NCBI RefSeq assembly: GCF_014673495.1 | Contig: NZ_CP051006.1 | Span: 6,723,501-6,787,500 of the forward strand | Direction of reading: 5' to 3' | Source of the DNA: Streptomyces griseofuscus | GTDB lineage: Bacteria > Actinomycetota > Actinomycetes > Streptomycetales > Streptomycetaceae | Length of the DNA stretch: 64,000 nucleotides | Part shown: piece by piece, positions 40,981 through 49,338 of the stretch | Numbering within the stretch: the first letter of the stretch is position 1 | Layout of the letters: each line of letters opens with the position of its first letter | Position numbers and translations under genes: made by a program | Notes under the pieces: model-generated | Seen by the model: the letters and a program-made list of their open reading frames with translations, nothing else | The model's database searches: none | Told to the model about the DNA's origin: nothing

Positions 40981-41006
40981 AACCGATCGGAATGCTGTCC
41001 CGTCTA
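40981..41006 (+). promoter_or_regulatory. ECF-type promoter (SigE-like) of the glycosylation operon
   Basis: AAC (40981-40983), 17-base spacer, then CGTCTA (41001-41006) resembles envelope-stress ECF promoters of Streptomyces (AAC-N16/17-CGTCTA). It lies 45 bases before the YfhO-like ATG in an unusually AT-rich 225-base intergenic region. Confidence 0.4.
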
Positions 41007-41050
41007 GGTTGGCGAAATCCAAGGTGAATTCACTGGGGGTCTGCCGACCG

Positions 41051-43636
41051 ATGGAACGTACGACCGCGCCGGGTGCGACATGCCGGGCCGCCGCGGCACT
41101 CGCCGCCCTCGTGGCGGGCGTGGCACTGTGCGCCGGTGATCTGCTGGCCCGCGACTTCCCCTTCGGCTCCCGCACCCGCAGCGTCAATGACCTGGGCAAC
41201 CAGTACGTGCCCCTGCACGCCCACCTCTGGGACCTGCTGCACGGCAGGGCCGACGGCGGGCTGCTGGTCAACTGGCAGTCCGGGTACGGCTCCAGCTTCC
41301 TGCCGGACTTCGGCACCTATCTCTCCAGCCCGTTCGCACCGCTGGTCGCGCTCTTCCCGCGCGACCGGATCGACCTCGCGGTGTACGCGATCACCGTCCT
41401 GAAGATCGCGAGCGCCGCCGCCGCGATGGCCTGGCTGCTGCTCCGGCTGCGGCCCGGCCGCTGGTGGGCGGCGGCGCTGCTCGGAGCGTCATACGCGCTG
41501 TGCGGCTGGACGCTCGCCGCCGACTACAACCCGATGTGGCTCGACGGGCTGATCGCGCTGCCGCTGCTCTGCCTGGTCGGCGAGTGGGCCCTGGCCGGAC
41601 GGCACCGGATCCCCGGGGTGCTGATCGTCGCGCTCGCCTGGAGCGCCAACTTCTACACCGCCTACATGGCCACCCTCGGCGCCGGACTCGTACTGCTGGT
41701 ACGGCTGTCGCTCGCCGCCCCACCGCGCCGGCAGGCCCTGGCCGCCGCCGGTCGCGCCGTGCTCACCGTCGTCCTCGGCATGGGCCTGGCCGCCCCGCTG
41801 CTCGCGGTCGTCTACCTGGGCACCGAGCACGCCTACCCGGGCCGCCTCGCCCGGTTCCATCCGGTCCCGGCCGAGAACCTGCCGGCCCGGCTGCTCCCGG
41901 CGACGTACGACTACAGCTCCCCGGCGCTCTACGTCGGCACCACCGCCCTGCTCCTCGCCCTCGCCCTGCCCTTCCACCGGGCCGTCCCCGGCCGTGTCCG
42001 CGCCGGCTGGACCGCGCTGGTGCTCCTGGTGGCCCTCTCCCTGCAATGGGCGCCCACCAGCCTGGCCTGGCACGCCTTCGCCGTCCCGCAGGGCAGCTCC
42101 TACCGGCAGAGCTTCGTGCTGTGCGGGCTGCTGGTCATCGCCGCCTGGCACGCGCTGTCGTACGGCCCGCCGGGGCTGCCCGCCCTCGGCGCGGCCGGGG
42201 CCCTGCTCGCCCTGTCCACCGCCGCCGCGAGCCGCACGAACCTGGTGCACGCGCACACCTGGCCCGTGCTCCTGCTCGGCACCGCCGGGGCGCTCACCGG
42301 ACTCCTCCTGCTGCGCCGCAGCGATCAGCGCGGACAGCCCGGTCGGCGCGGCCGGCTCGCCGTACTGGCCGTGCTGGTGCTGCTCGGCGCGCAGACGGGG
42401 GAGAGCGCCGCCAGTGCCGCCGTGGCGAGCGGGCTGCGCCTCAAGCACCTGGACGACTACGCGCCCTGGGGCGAGCGGCAGCGGCTCCAGGCCGCCGCGA
42501 TCGCCCGCGCCGACGGCTGGCCCCGCTACCGCACCGACCCCGGCCGCGAACAGACCGTCGCCAACGACCCGTTGGCGGTCGGCGGACAGGGCGCCGGCTA
42601 CTACAGCAGCCTGACCTCCGACGTCCTGACCCGCACCCTCACCGCCCTCGGCGGCGGCTGGACCTCGGGCGGCCGGGGCGTGCAGAGCCTCGACAACGCC
42701 GTCACGGACGTGCTCTTCTCCGTCGGCGCCCGGGTGCACAGCCCGCCCGACCCGCACCTGACCCACCTGCCCGAGGAAACCGCCGCGCCGACCGTCACCC
42801 GGCGGGACGTGCCGCCCCTGGTGACCGTGCGGGCCCGCCCCGATCACGCCGCCTTCGGCTCCTCGCCGTACCGCAACCAGGAACTGCTGCTCGGCAGCCG
42901 CGTCTACACCGTGCCCCGGATCACCGTGCGGGGCGACGACGGAACTCCCGTGCCCGGCCGCCGGGTCGGCTCCGGGACCGCTCTGACCGGTCCCTCCGTC
43001 AACGCCCGCTGTCCGGCCGGCACCCAGGTCTACCTGGCCGCCCCGCACTTCTCCGGCACCGCCCGGCTCGCCGGGGGCACGGGGAGCGCCGTCCCGTTCC
43101 ACTACGACCAGGGGCGCGCCCTGGCCGCCATGGAGCCGCTGGGCCGCGCCCCCGCCTCCGGGCAGGTACGGATCGACCTCGTCCCCGACCGGCCCGGCCG
43201 TATCCCGCCCGGCGCCGTCGGCTGCCTGGACACCGCCCGGCTGAGCACGGCCGCCGCCCGTCTCAAGGCCACCGGCGCCACCTCGGTCACCGTCGCGGAC
43301 GACACCGTGCACGCCCAACTCCCTCTGGGAAGCCAGGGACTCGCCGTCCTCGCCGCGCCCCGCATCGCCGGCTGGCGCTGCGCCACGGGGGCCGGACCGA
43401 CCCGCCCCGCCCGGAGGTACCACGGACTGATCGCCGTCCCCCTTGACGGCACCGAGACCAGCCTGACCTGCACCTTCCACCCACCCGGCCTCCGCCTCGG
43501 CACGGCCGTCGGCTTCGCCTCGCTCGCGGCACTCCTGCTGCTCACCGCCGCGAGCGCCGTCCGCCGCCGACGCCTGCCGGCACCCGCCCCGACCACACCA
43601 CCGGCACCGCGCGAGCGCGTGACAGCCGCGCCCTGA
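41051..43636 (+). CDS. YfhO-family GT-C glycosyltransferase
   Basis: An 861-residue polytopic membrane protein with about twelve helices in the first ~480 residues and a large external C-terminal domain, ending in one more helix (AVGFASLAALLLLTAASAV). The first external loop VNDLGNQYVPLHAHLWDL contains the D-x-x-x-Q-Y/F signature of YfhO, and FGTYLSSPFAPLVALFP follows. In Bacillus/Listeria YfhO-type proteins move sugars from polyprenyl phosphate onto lipoteichoic acid. Here it is the first gene of an operon with a polyprenyl-sugar synthase and a GtrA flippase. ATG 41051 chosen; a GGGGG tract lies upstream. Confidence 0.82.
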   Translation: MERTTAPGATCRAAAALAALVAGVALCAGDLLARDFPFGSRTRSVNDLGNQYVPLHAHLWDLLHGRADGGLLVNWQSGYGSSFLPDFGTYLSSPFAPLVALFPRDRIDLAVYAITVLKIASAAAAMAWLLLRLRPGRWWAAALLGASYALCGWTLAADYNPMWLDGLIALPLLCLVGEWALAGRHRIPGVLIVALAWSANFYTAYMATLGAGLVLLVRLSLAAPPRRQALAAAGRAVLTVVLGMGLAAPLLAVVYLGTEHAYPGRLARFHPVPAENLPARLLPATYDYSSPALYVGTTALLLALALPFHRAVPGRVRAGWTALVLLVALSLQWAPTSLAWHAFAVPQGSSYRQSFVLCGLLVIAAWHALSYGPPGLPALGAAGALLALSTAAASRTNLVHAHTWPVLLLGTAGALTGLLLLRRSDQRGQPGRRGRLAVLAVLVLLGAQTGESAASAAVASGLRLKHLDDYAPWGERQRLQAAAIARADGWPRYRTDPGREQTVANDPLAVGGQGAGYYSSLTSDVLTRTLTALGGGWTSGGRGVQSLDNAVTDVLFSVGARVHSPPDPHLTHLPEETAAPTVTRRDVPPLVTVRARPDHAAFGSSPYRNQELLLGSRVYTVPRITVRGDDGTPVPGRRVGSGTALTGPSVNARCPAGTQVYLAAPHFSGTARLAGGTGSAVPFHYDQGRALAAMEPLGRAPASGQVRIDLVPDRPGRIPPGAVGCLDTARLSTAAARLKATGATSVTVADDTVHAQLPLGSQGLAVLAAPRIAGWRCATGAGPTRPARRYHGLIAVPLDGTETSLTCTFHPPGLRLGTAVGFASLAALLLLTAASAVRRRRLPAPAPTTPPAPRERVTAAP

Positions 43637-43671
43637 CCGCGATCCGACCGCGCCCCTGGGGGACCTCCGCC

Positions 43672-44622
43672 ATGCTGATATCGATCGTCGCGCCCTGCTA
43701 CAACGAGGAAGCCGTCCTGGAACGCTTCCACCAAGCCGTCCAGAAGATCGCCGACGAACTGCTGCCGCTCGGTCACGACATGGAGTTCGTGTACGTCGAC
43801 GACGGCAGCCGCGACCGCACCCTCACCGTCCTCGAACGCCTCGCCGAACGCGACCAGCGGGTGCGTTACGTCTCCTTCAGCCGCAACTTCGGCAAGGAAG
43901 CAGCCCTGTTGGCCGGGCTGCGGCACGCCTCCGGCGACTCGGTCGTCGTCATGGACGCCGACCTCCAGCACCCGCCCGAGCTGATCGCCCGCATGGTCCG
44001 GCTGCGCGAACAGGGCTACGACCAGGTCATCGCGCGCCGCACCCGCACCGGCGACCGCCTCACCCGCACCCTCACCGCCCGCCTGTACTACCGACTCGTC
44101 AACCGCCTGGTCGACGTCGAACTCATGGACGGGGTCGGGGACTTCAGGCTGCTGTCCCGCCGGGTGGTGGACGCAGTGCTCGGCCTGACCGAGTACAACC
44201 GCTTCTCCAAGGGCCTGTTCGCCTGGGTCGGCTTCCCCAGCACCACCTTCGCCTACGAGAACGCCGTGCGCGAGGCGGGCAGCAGCTCCTGGAACCTGCG
44301 CGGACTGCTCGACTACGGCCTGGACGGCGTCCTCTCCTTCAACAACCGCCCGCTGCGCGCCGCCCTCTGGCTCGGCATCAGCCTGCTGCTGTGCGCCGGT
44401 CTCTACACCGCCTGGATCGTGGTCGCCGCCCTCCTGCACGGCGTCCAGACGCCCGGATATGTCACCATCATCACCGCGGTCACCGCCCTCGCCGGGGTGC
44501 AGATGGTCATGCTGGGAGTGATCGGGGAGTACACCGGCCGCATCTACTACGAGGTGAAGGGCCGCCCGCACTTCCTGGTGAAGGCGACCAATGTGGAACG
44601 GACGAAAGATCTCATTCCTTGA
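43672..44622 (+). CDS. GT2 polyprenyl-phosphate sugar synthase (CsbB/GtrB-like)
   Basis: A 316-residue glycosyltransferase 2. SIVAPCYNEEAVLERF, YVDDGSRDRTL, VVMDADLQHPPELI and GVGDFRLLSRRVVDAV are hallmarks of DPM1/GtrB-like enzymes; two C-terminal membrane helices (ALWLGISLLLCAGLYTAWIV, VTALAGVQMVMLGVIGEY) anchor it. It should transfer a sugar from a nucleotide donor to undecaprenyl phosphate on the inner face. ATG 43672, 35 bases after the YfhO gene; its stop overlaps the TTG of gtrA-like. The donor sugar is unknown. Confidence 0.92.
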   Translation: MLISIVAPCYNEEAVLERFHQAVQKIADELLPLGHDMEFVYVDDGSRDRTLTVLERLAERDQRVRYVSFSRNFGKEAALLAGLRHASGDSVVVMDADLQHPPELIARMVRLREQGYDQVIARRTRTGDRLTRTLTARLYYRLVNRLVDVELMDGVGDFRLLSRRVVDAVLGLTEYNRFSKGLFAWVGFPSTTFAYENAVREAGSSSWNLRGLLDYGLDGVLSFNNRPLRAALWLGISLLLCAGLYTAWIVVAALLHGVQTPGYVTIITAVTALAGVQMVMLGVIGEYTGRIYYEVKGRPHFLVKATNVERTKDLIP

Positions 44623-45011
44623 TAGCGCGACAGATCATCACCTTCGCCGTGGTCGGCGTGCTCAACACGGCCGTCTACTACGGCCTTTACCTGCTCTTCC
44701 TGACCTGGCTCCCGTATCTCGCCGCGCACGTTCTCGCATTCGCGCTGAGCATGGTGGGATCCTTTTTCCTCAATGCGCGGTTCACCTATCGCATCCGCCC
44801 GACCTGGCGGAAATTCCTGCTGTTCCCGCTGACCAACGCGGCGAATTTCGTGATCACCACGGTGGGCGTGTACGTGATCGTGGACGTCCTGGGCGCCGGC
44901 AGCCGCTTCGCCCCGCTGCTCGCCTCGGCGGCGGCGATCCCGATCACCTTCGTGGTGTCCCGCTGGATCATGCTGCCGGGGGCGTCGCCGCGGGTGGCGG
45001 TCGAGAAGTGA
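44619..45011 (+). CDS. GtrA-family flippase
   Basis: A 130-residue GtrA/GtcA protein with four membrane helices (IITFAVVGVLNTAVYYGLYL, LAFALSMVGSFFLNARFTY, FPLTNAANFVITTVGVYVI, ASAAAIPITFVVSRWIML). It would flip the polyprenyl-linked sugar to the outer face. The TTG start at 44619 overlaps the GT2 stop (TTGA), which signals tight coupling. With YfhO and GT2 it completes a three-component glycosylation system. Confidence 0.9.
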   Translation: MIARQIITFAVVGVLNTAVYYGLYLLFLTWLPYLAAHVLAFALSMVGSFFLNARFTYRIRPTWRKFLLFPLTNAANFVITTVGVYVIVDVLGAGSRFAPLLASAAAIPITFVVSRWIMLPGASPRVAVEK

Positions 45012-45036
45012 TCGCGGCGGTCCGGCGCCGGTGACG

Positions 45037-45298
45037 TCAGCGGTCCGCCTCGACGCCCCACGCGGCGGCCCGTGCCCGGTGAGCCACCGCCCGCCCGGCT
45101 CCCGCCGAAGGCGCACCCGTGCAGATGGGAGTCGTTGATCCCCCGCGGCAGCGTCCCGCCGGGCGGCTCCACGACCCGGGTCCCGGCCCCGACGAGAGCC
45201 GCGGCCTCCGCCCGCTCCCCGACGGCACTGATCACCCCACCGCTCACCGCGAGCGGCGACGCCGGGGAGAACCCCGCATCCGCCGTGACCCCGGGCAC
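45037..45298 (-). pseudogene. Amidohydrolase N-terminal remnant
   Basis: The minus strand encodes LAVSGGVISAVGERAEAAAL, GTRVVEPPGGTLPRGINDSH and HLHGCAFGGS, unmistakably the N-terminal composite domain and first metal site (HxH) of a YtcJ-like amidohydrolase. A frame change near 45110 joins it to AVAHRARAAAWGVEADR, after which a stop occurs; the remaining ~400 residues are missing, replaced by the gtrA-like gene. This is a truncated, decayed gene. Confidence 0.75.
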
Positions 45299-45336
45299 AT
45301 CGGTCGTCCCACCGATACCGAGGCGGTACGACGACG

Positions 45337-46656
45337 TCAGCGGGCGCGGTCGTGGGCACCCGTGGCGGCAGGGGTGTCCGGCGGCACGGGCGGGGTCCGG
45401 CCCAGGCGGCCGAGCTGGGACAGGGCCATCACGGCCGGGGACAGCAGCATGCCCGCGGCCGTCACGAGGAGGCCGGTGCGCGTGCCCCAGGCCTCCGCGA
45501 GGAAGCCGCCGAGCAGGGAGCCGAGCGGGGTCAGGCCCATACCGGCGAAGTTGATCGTCGCGGCGGCCCGGCCCTGCATCCCGTCCGGGGTGACGGCCTG
45601 CCGTACGGCCATGAGCGTGACGTTCACCAGCTGGCCGCAGGTCCCGAAGACCACGTTGACCGCGAGCAGCGCCGGAACCGTCACCGCGGGGGAGCCGTGC
45701 AGCGCGGGCACGAGCAGGAACGCGCCGTCACCGAGCGCCGCCGCCGACAGCAGTACGGCGCCCCGCCCGAAACGGCCCGGCAGACGGGCGGCCAGCAGCG
45801 AGCCGAGGAGCGCGCCGGGCCCCGCCGCCGCGAGCACCGACCCGACGACGGTGCCCGGCAGCCGCAGCTCCCGGGGCAGGAACAGCAGACAGCAGGTCGT
45901 CACGGCCGAGAAGAAGAACTGGAAGGCGGCCGAGGCGAGGCACACGGCCCGCAGGGTGGGGTCACCGGCGACGAAGCGCAGGCCCTCATGGATGTGCCGC
46001 CCGATCCGGGGCGGGTGCGCCGGGCGTTCCGGGGCGGACTCGCGGCGGCCGATCCGGCGGATCGACAGGAACGACAGCGTGAAGAACAACGCCCCGGTGG
46101 CGGCCGCGATCGGCGCCGACAGCGCGGTCACCAGCGCGCCGCCGAGGGCGGGACCGCCGATCTGCGCGGCGGACCGGCTGCCTTCGAGCGCGCTGTTGCC
46201 CCGTACCAGCTGATCGCGCGGCACCAGCCGTACCAGGGACGCCTGGTACGCCACGTCGAAGAACACGGACAGCGCTCCGACGGCGAAGGCGACCACGAAC
46301 AGCGCCGGCAGACCGAGCCCGCCCAGCAGGCCCGCCACCGCGACGGCGGCCAGCGCCAGCGCCCGTCCGGCGTCGGCCGGAACCATCAGCGCCCGCGGCC
46401 GCCATCGGTCCACCCAGGCACCGACGAACAGCGACAGCGGCAGGATCGGCGCCTGTTCCACGGCGCGCAGGGCGCCCAGCTGACCGGCACCGGCGCGGAG
46501 CGTCAGGACGGCGAAGAGCGGCAGCACCACCAGGCTCGTGTGCTCGCCCAGTTGGGAGACCGTCTGGCCCACCCAGAGCCGACGGAAGTCGCGATCGCGC
46601 CACAGCGTCGACGGAGCACCGGGTACGGCGGCGGGAGAAGAGGAAGTGGACGGCAC
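45337..46656 (-). CDS. MFS transporter (drug/metabolite exporter type)
   Basis: A 439-residue major facilitator with about twelve helices. RDFRRLWVGQTVSQLGEHTS and DRWRPRALMVPADAGRALAL (motif A-like loop 2-3), and LNFAGMGLTPLGSLLGGFLAE-like helix 11 (INFAGMGLTPLGSLLGG) are typical of the macrolide-efflux/enterobactin exporter branch. Likely an efflux pump of unknown substrate. It lies between two pseudogene remnants, so the neighbourhood has been rearranged. The promoter region upstream (46657-46891) shows no clear regulator site. Confidence 0.87.
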   Translation of the reverse strand: MPSTSSSPAAVPGAPSTLWRDRDFRRLWVGQTVSQLGEHTSLVVLPLFAVLTLRAGAGQLGALRAVEQAPILPLSLFVGAWVDRWRPRALMVPADAGRALALAAVAVAGLLGGLGLPALFVVAFAVGALSVFFDVAYQASLVRLVPRDQLVRGNSALEGSRSAAQIGGPALGGALVTALSAPIAAATGALFFTLSFLSIRRIGRRESAPERPAHPPRIGRHIHEGLRFVAGDPTLRAVCLASAAFQFFFSAVTTCCLLFLPRELRLPGTVVGSVLAAAGPGALLGSLLAARLPGRFGRGAVLLSAAALGDGAFLLVPALHGSPAVTVPALLAVNVVFGTCGQLVNVTLMAVRQAVTPDGMQGRAAATINFAGMGLTPLGSLLGGFLAEAWGTRTGLLVTAAGMLLSPAVMALSQLGRLGRTPPVPPDTPAATGAHDRAR

Positions 46657-46891
46657 GGGTGAGAACCCCTCGGAGCAGCCGGAGACGAGTCCCGCCGACC
46701 GTCTCGGGCAGCGGGCAGGAAGAGCTCGCCGTGCCGCGTGTTCAGGGCGGCACGCGATGACCGGCCGTTCTCACGGCCACGACGTCAACGCGTGCTCTTA
46801 CGACCGACCATTCCTCGCCCCTCCCCGGTCACCGACCGCACGCACCCTAACCCTCACCCGGCACATCCCGGAAGCGGATTGACGCAGCGGG

Positions 46892-47438
46892 TCAGGACCG
46901 GGTGGGCACGCGGAACTCGTGACCCTCCGGGCCCGTCAGACAGGTCCGGGAGACGGCGCGGTCTTCAGGCCGGGCACCCGGAGGAATTCGAGGCAGGGGT
47001 CCCTGCCCCGGGCAGCGCAGCACCGCGAGGTCGCCGGTCACGCCGCGCACGGGCCAGTCCGTCGCCGCGCCCCAGAACCGGGCCGTGGCCCGTGGGTCCG
47101 CGCAGTCGACCAGCACCGCGGCGATCGGCCCGGTGTCCCGGTAGACCTCCCGGGGCTCCAGCGCACAGAACTCATTGCCCTTAGGGTCGGCGAGGCACCG
47201 GCCACGGCACCTCGCCCTGCCCCACGTCGACGGGCGTCGCGCCGAGTGCCGTCAGGTGTGCGACCAGTTCCGCCTGGTGGGCCGGGGAAGTGGTGGCGAG
47301 ATCGAGGTGCGTACGGTTCTTCACCGCCGGTTCGGGCTCCGGTACGGGCACGACCCCGATGCCGAGGACGACCGGGCCCGCGGGCGAGGCCGCCCGCGGG
47401 CCCGGCGGAATCCGGCGTCCTGGGGTGGCCGGCCGCAC
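46892..47438 (-). pseudogene. Frameshifted, 5'-truncated VOC (glyoxalase-like) protein gene
   Basis: The minus strand first encodes VKNRTHLDLATTSPAHQAEL, VAHLTALGATPVDVGQGEVP and WPV. A +1 frame change near 47197 (an extra C after GGTG) is needed to read on into LADPKGNEFCALEPREVYRD and then the second lobe AAVLVDCADPRATARFWGAA, ending in GPEGHEFRVPTRS. The first half-lobe (IDCADP... start) is missing. This is a decayed member of the actinobacterial VOC family, whose intact members have ~250 residues. Confidence 0.78.
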
Positions 47439-47441
47439 CTC

Positions 47442-48128
47442 CTACTTGTTGTGCGTCGGGTAGACCTGGACACCGACGTAGGAGCCCTTGACCGGCTTCG
47501 CGCCCGCGGGCCACTTCAGGTCCACGGTGTGGGTCTCGTTCGGGGGCGTCACCAGGATGTCGGTCGGGGACGTGAGGCTCTTGCCGCTGGAGTCGATGTC
47601 GTAGGCGATGTCGAAGACGGCGGCGGCACCGGGCTTGAGGACGGTGATACGCGGCTGGGCGGGCCCGCGGTCGACAGGGCTGGAGGTGTGGTCGGCGTCC
47701 TTGATGTCGACGCCCGGGAAGCCCGTCGCCGAGCAGGTGGTCGAACCCCGGTTGACCATGGTGACGTCGATCCTGCCGGACGTCTTGTCGGGCGAGGCGT
47801 CGACGGCGTCGATGGCCAGGTCCGCCGTCCGGCAGAACGTGACCTTGCCGCTGGTCGTCGTCCCGCCGCCCGTGCTGCCGGAGCCGGCCTTGCCGCTCCC
47901 GCCGGAGGACGACGCCGACTGACCGTCCGTCGAGCCGCCGGAACCCGAGCCGCCACCGGAGGACGAGGAGGCCGAGGACGCGGAGGACGACGCCGACTCC
48001 GTGGGCGCGGACGACGCCGAGGAGCCCTTCGCGGACGTGTCCTTCCCGGAGTCGTTGCCGCAGGCGGTGAGCGAGAGGCCGGCGACGAGGCCGATGGCGG
48101 CGAGAGCGGTGATACGGGTGGTCTTCAC
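47442..48128 (-). CDS. DUF4232 lipoprotein
   Basis: A 228-residue surface lipoprotein. Signal peptide ALAAIGLVAGLSLTAC has a lipobox LTAC at residues ~19-22; a Ser/Gly-rich low-complexity linker (~30-90) follows, then a DUF4232 beta-sandwich (FCRTADLAIDAVDASPDKTS, VMVNRGSTTCSATGFPGVDI-like, with two Cys that may pair). Function is unknown. GTG 48128 follows GGGGGA with 6-base spacing. It is divergent from argC across 181 bases that contain the ARG boxes; the lipoprotein could be affected by them. Confidence 0.85.
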   Translation of the reverse strand: MKTTRITALAAIGLVAGLSLTACGNDSGKDTSAKGSSASSAPTESASSSASSASSSSGGGSGSGGSTDGQSASSSGGSGKAGSGSTGGGTTTSGKVTFCRTADLAIDAVDASPDKTSGRIDVTMVNRGSTTCSATGFPGVDIKDADHTSSPVDRGPAQPRITVLKPGAAAVFDIAYDIDSSGKSLTSPTDILVTPPNETHTVDLKWPAGAKPVKGSYVGVQVYPTHNK

Positions 48129-48255
48129 GGTGGTTCCCCCAGGAACTGTGCACTGCGTGTGGTCGGAGATATTTGTATCCCGCAGCCAGTTACAGGCGGT
48201 TCTCCACGACGTCCGCGTTCTGTCACGGCCGGAAGCCGCTCCCTCCCATCCACTC

Positions 48256-48291
48256 ATTGCATAAACGTGCAGTGATGCGTATAGTCATGCC
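48256..48291 (+). promoter_or_regulatory. argC promoter overlapped by ARG boxes
   Basis: TTGCAT (48257-48262), 17-base spacer and TATAGT (48280-48285) form a near-ideal sigma-70-type promoter. It is covered by two adjacent ARG-box-like repeats: TGCAT-AAAC-GTGCA (48258-48271) and ATGCG..CATGC (48275-48290). ArgR bound with arginine would occlude RNA polymerase. Confidence 0.8.
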
Positions 48292-48309
48292 ATCCAGAGG
48301 AGGACGGAC

Positions 48310-49338
48310 ATGGCGGTACGTGCGGCGGTTGCCGGAGCGAGTGGATACGCGGGCGGAGAGGTCCTGCGGCTGCTCCTCGCGCACCCCGAGGTCGAGATCG
48401 GGGCCCTGACCGGGAACTCCAACGCCGGACAACGGCTCGGAGCGCTCCAGCCGCACCTGTGGCCGCTGGCCGACCGGGTGCTGGCCGAGACCACGCCCGA
48501 GAGCCTCGCCGGGCACGACGTGGTCTTCCTCGCGCTGCCGCACGGACAGTCCGCCGCCGTCGCCGAACGGCTCGGCCCGGATGTGCTCGTGATCGACATG
48601 GGCGCCGACTTCCGGCTGAAGGACGCGGCCGACTGGGAGAAGTTCTACGGCTCCCCGCACGCCGGCACCTGGCCCTACGGCCTGCCCGAGCTGCCCGGCG
48701 CCCGCGCCGCGCTCACCGGCACCAAGCGGATCGCCGTGCCCGGCTGCTACCCCACCGCCGCGACCCTCGCCCTCTTCCCGGCGTACGCGGCGCGGATCGC
48801 CGAGCCCGAGGCCGTGATCGTCGCCGCCTCCGGCACCTCCGGCGCCGGCAAGGCACCCAAGCCGCAACTGCTGGGCAGCGAGGTCATGGGCAGCATGTCG
48901 CCGTACGGCGTCGGCGGCGGCCACCGGCACACCCCTGAGATGATCCAGAACCTCGGCGCGGTCGCGGGGGAGCCGATCACCGTCTCCTTCACGCCGACCC
49001 TCGCCCCGATGCCCCGCGGCATCCTCGCCACATGCAGCGCGAAGGCCGTCCCCGGGGTGGGCGCCGAGGCGGTGCGCGCCGCGTACGAGAAGGCGTACGC
49101 CGATGAACCCTTCGTCCGTCTGCTGCCCGAGGGGCAGTGGCCCGCGACGGCCGCCGTCCACGGTTCCAACGCCGTTCAGGTGCAGGTCGCGTACGACGCG
49201 GCCGCGGGCCGCATCATCGCGATCAGCGCCATCGACAACCTGACCAAGGGCACCGCCGGCGGTGCCGTCCAGAGCATGAACCTCGCCCTGGGTCTCGCCG
49301 AGACCACCGGGCTTTCCACGATCGGAGTCGCACCGTGA
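48310..49338 (+). CDS. argC: N-acetyl-gamma-glutamyl-phosphate reductase
   Basis: A 342-residue NADPH-dependent reductase, third step of arginine biosynthesis (N-acetylglutamyl phosphate to semialdehyde). GASGYAGGEVLRLLLAHPEV binds the cofactor; the active-site Cys is in VPGCYPTAATLALFPAY, and the His in GGGHRHTPEMIQ. ATG 48310 follows AGAGGAGG. First gene of argCJBDR, with its promoter under two ARG boxes. Its stop overlaps argJ GTG by 4 bases. Confidence 0.97.
   Translation: MAVRAAVAGASGYAGGEVLRLLLAHPEVEIGALTGNSNAGQRLGALQPHLWPLADRVLAETTPESLAGHDVVFLALPHGQSAAVAERLGPDVLVIDMGADFRLKDAADWEKFYGSPHAGTWPYGLPELPGARAALTGTKRIAVPGCYPTAATLALFPAYAARIAEPEAVIVAASGTSGAGKAPKPQLLGSEVMGSMSPYGVGGGHRHTPEMIQNLGAVAGEPITVSFTPTLAPMPRGILATCSAKAVPGVGAEAVRAAYEKAYADEPFVRLLPEGQWPATAAVHGSNAVQVQVAYDAAAGRIIAISAIDNLTKGTAGGAVQSMNLALGLAETTGLSTIGVAP

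Noticed and set aside
45337..46656. Prophage or insertion element around the MFS gene
   Set aside because: Flanking pseudogenes suggest rearrangement, but no transposase, integrase, terminal inverted repeats or att-like duplications are visible.
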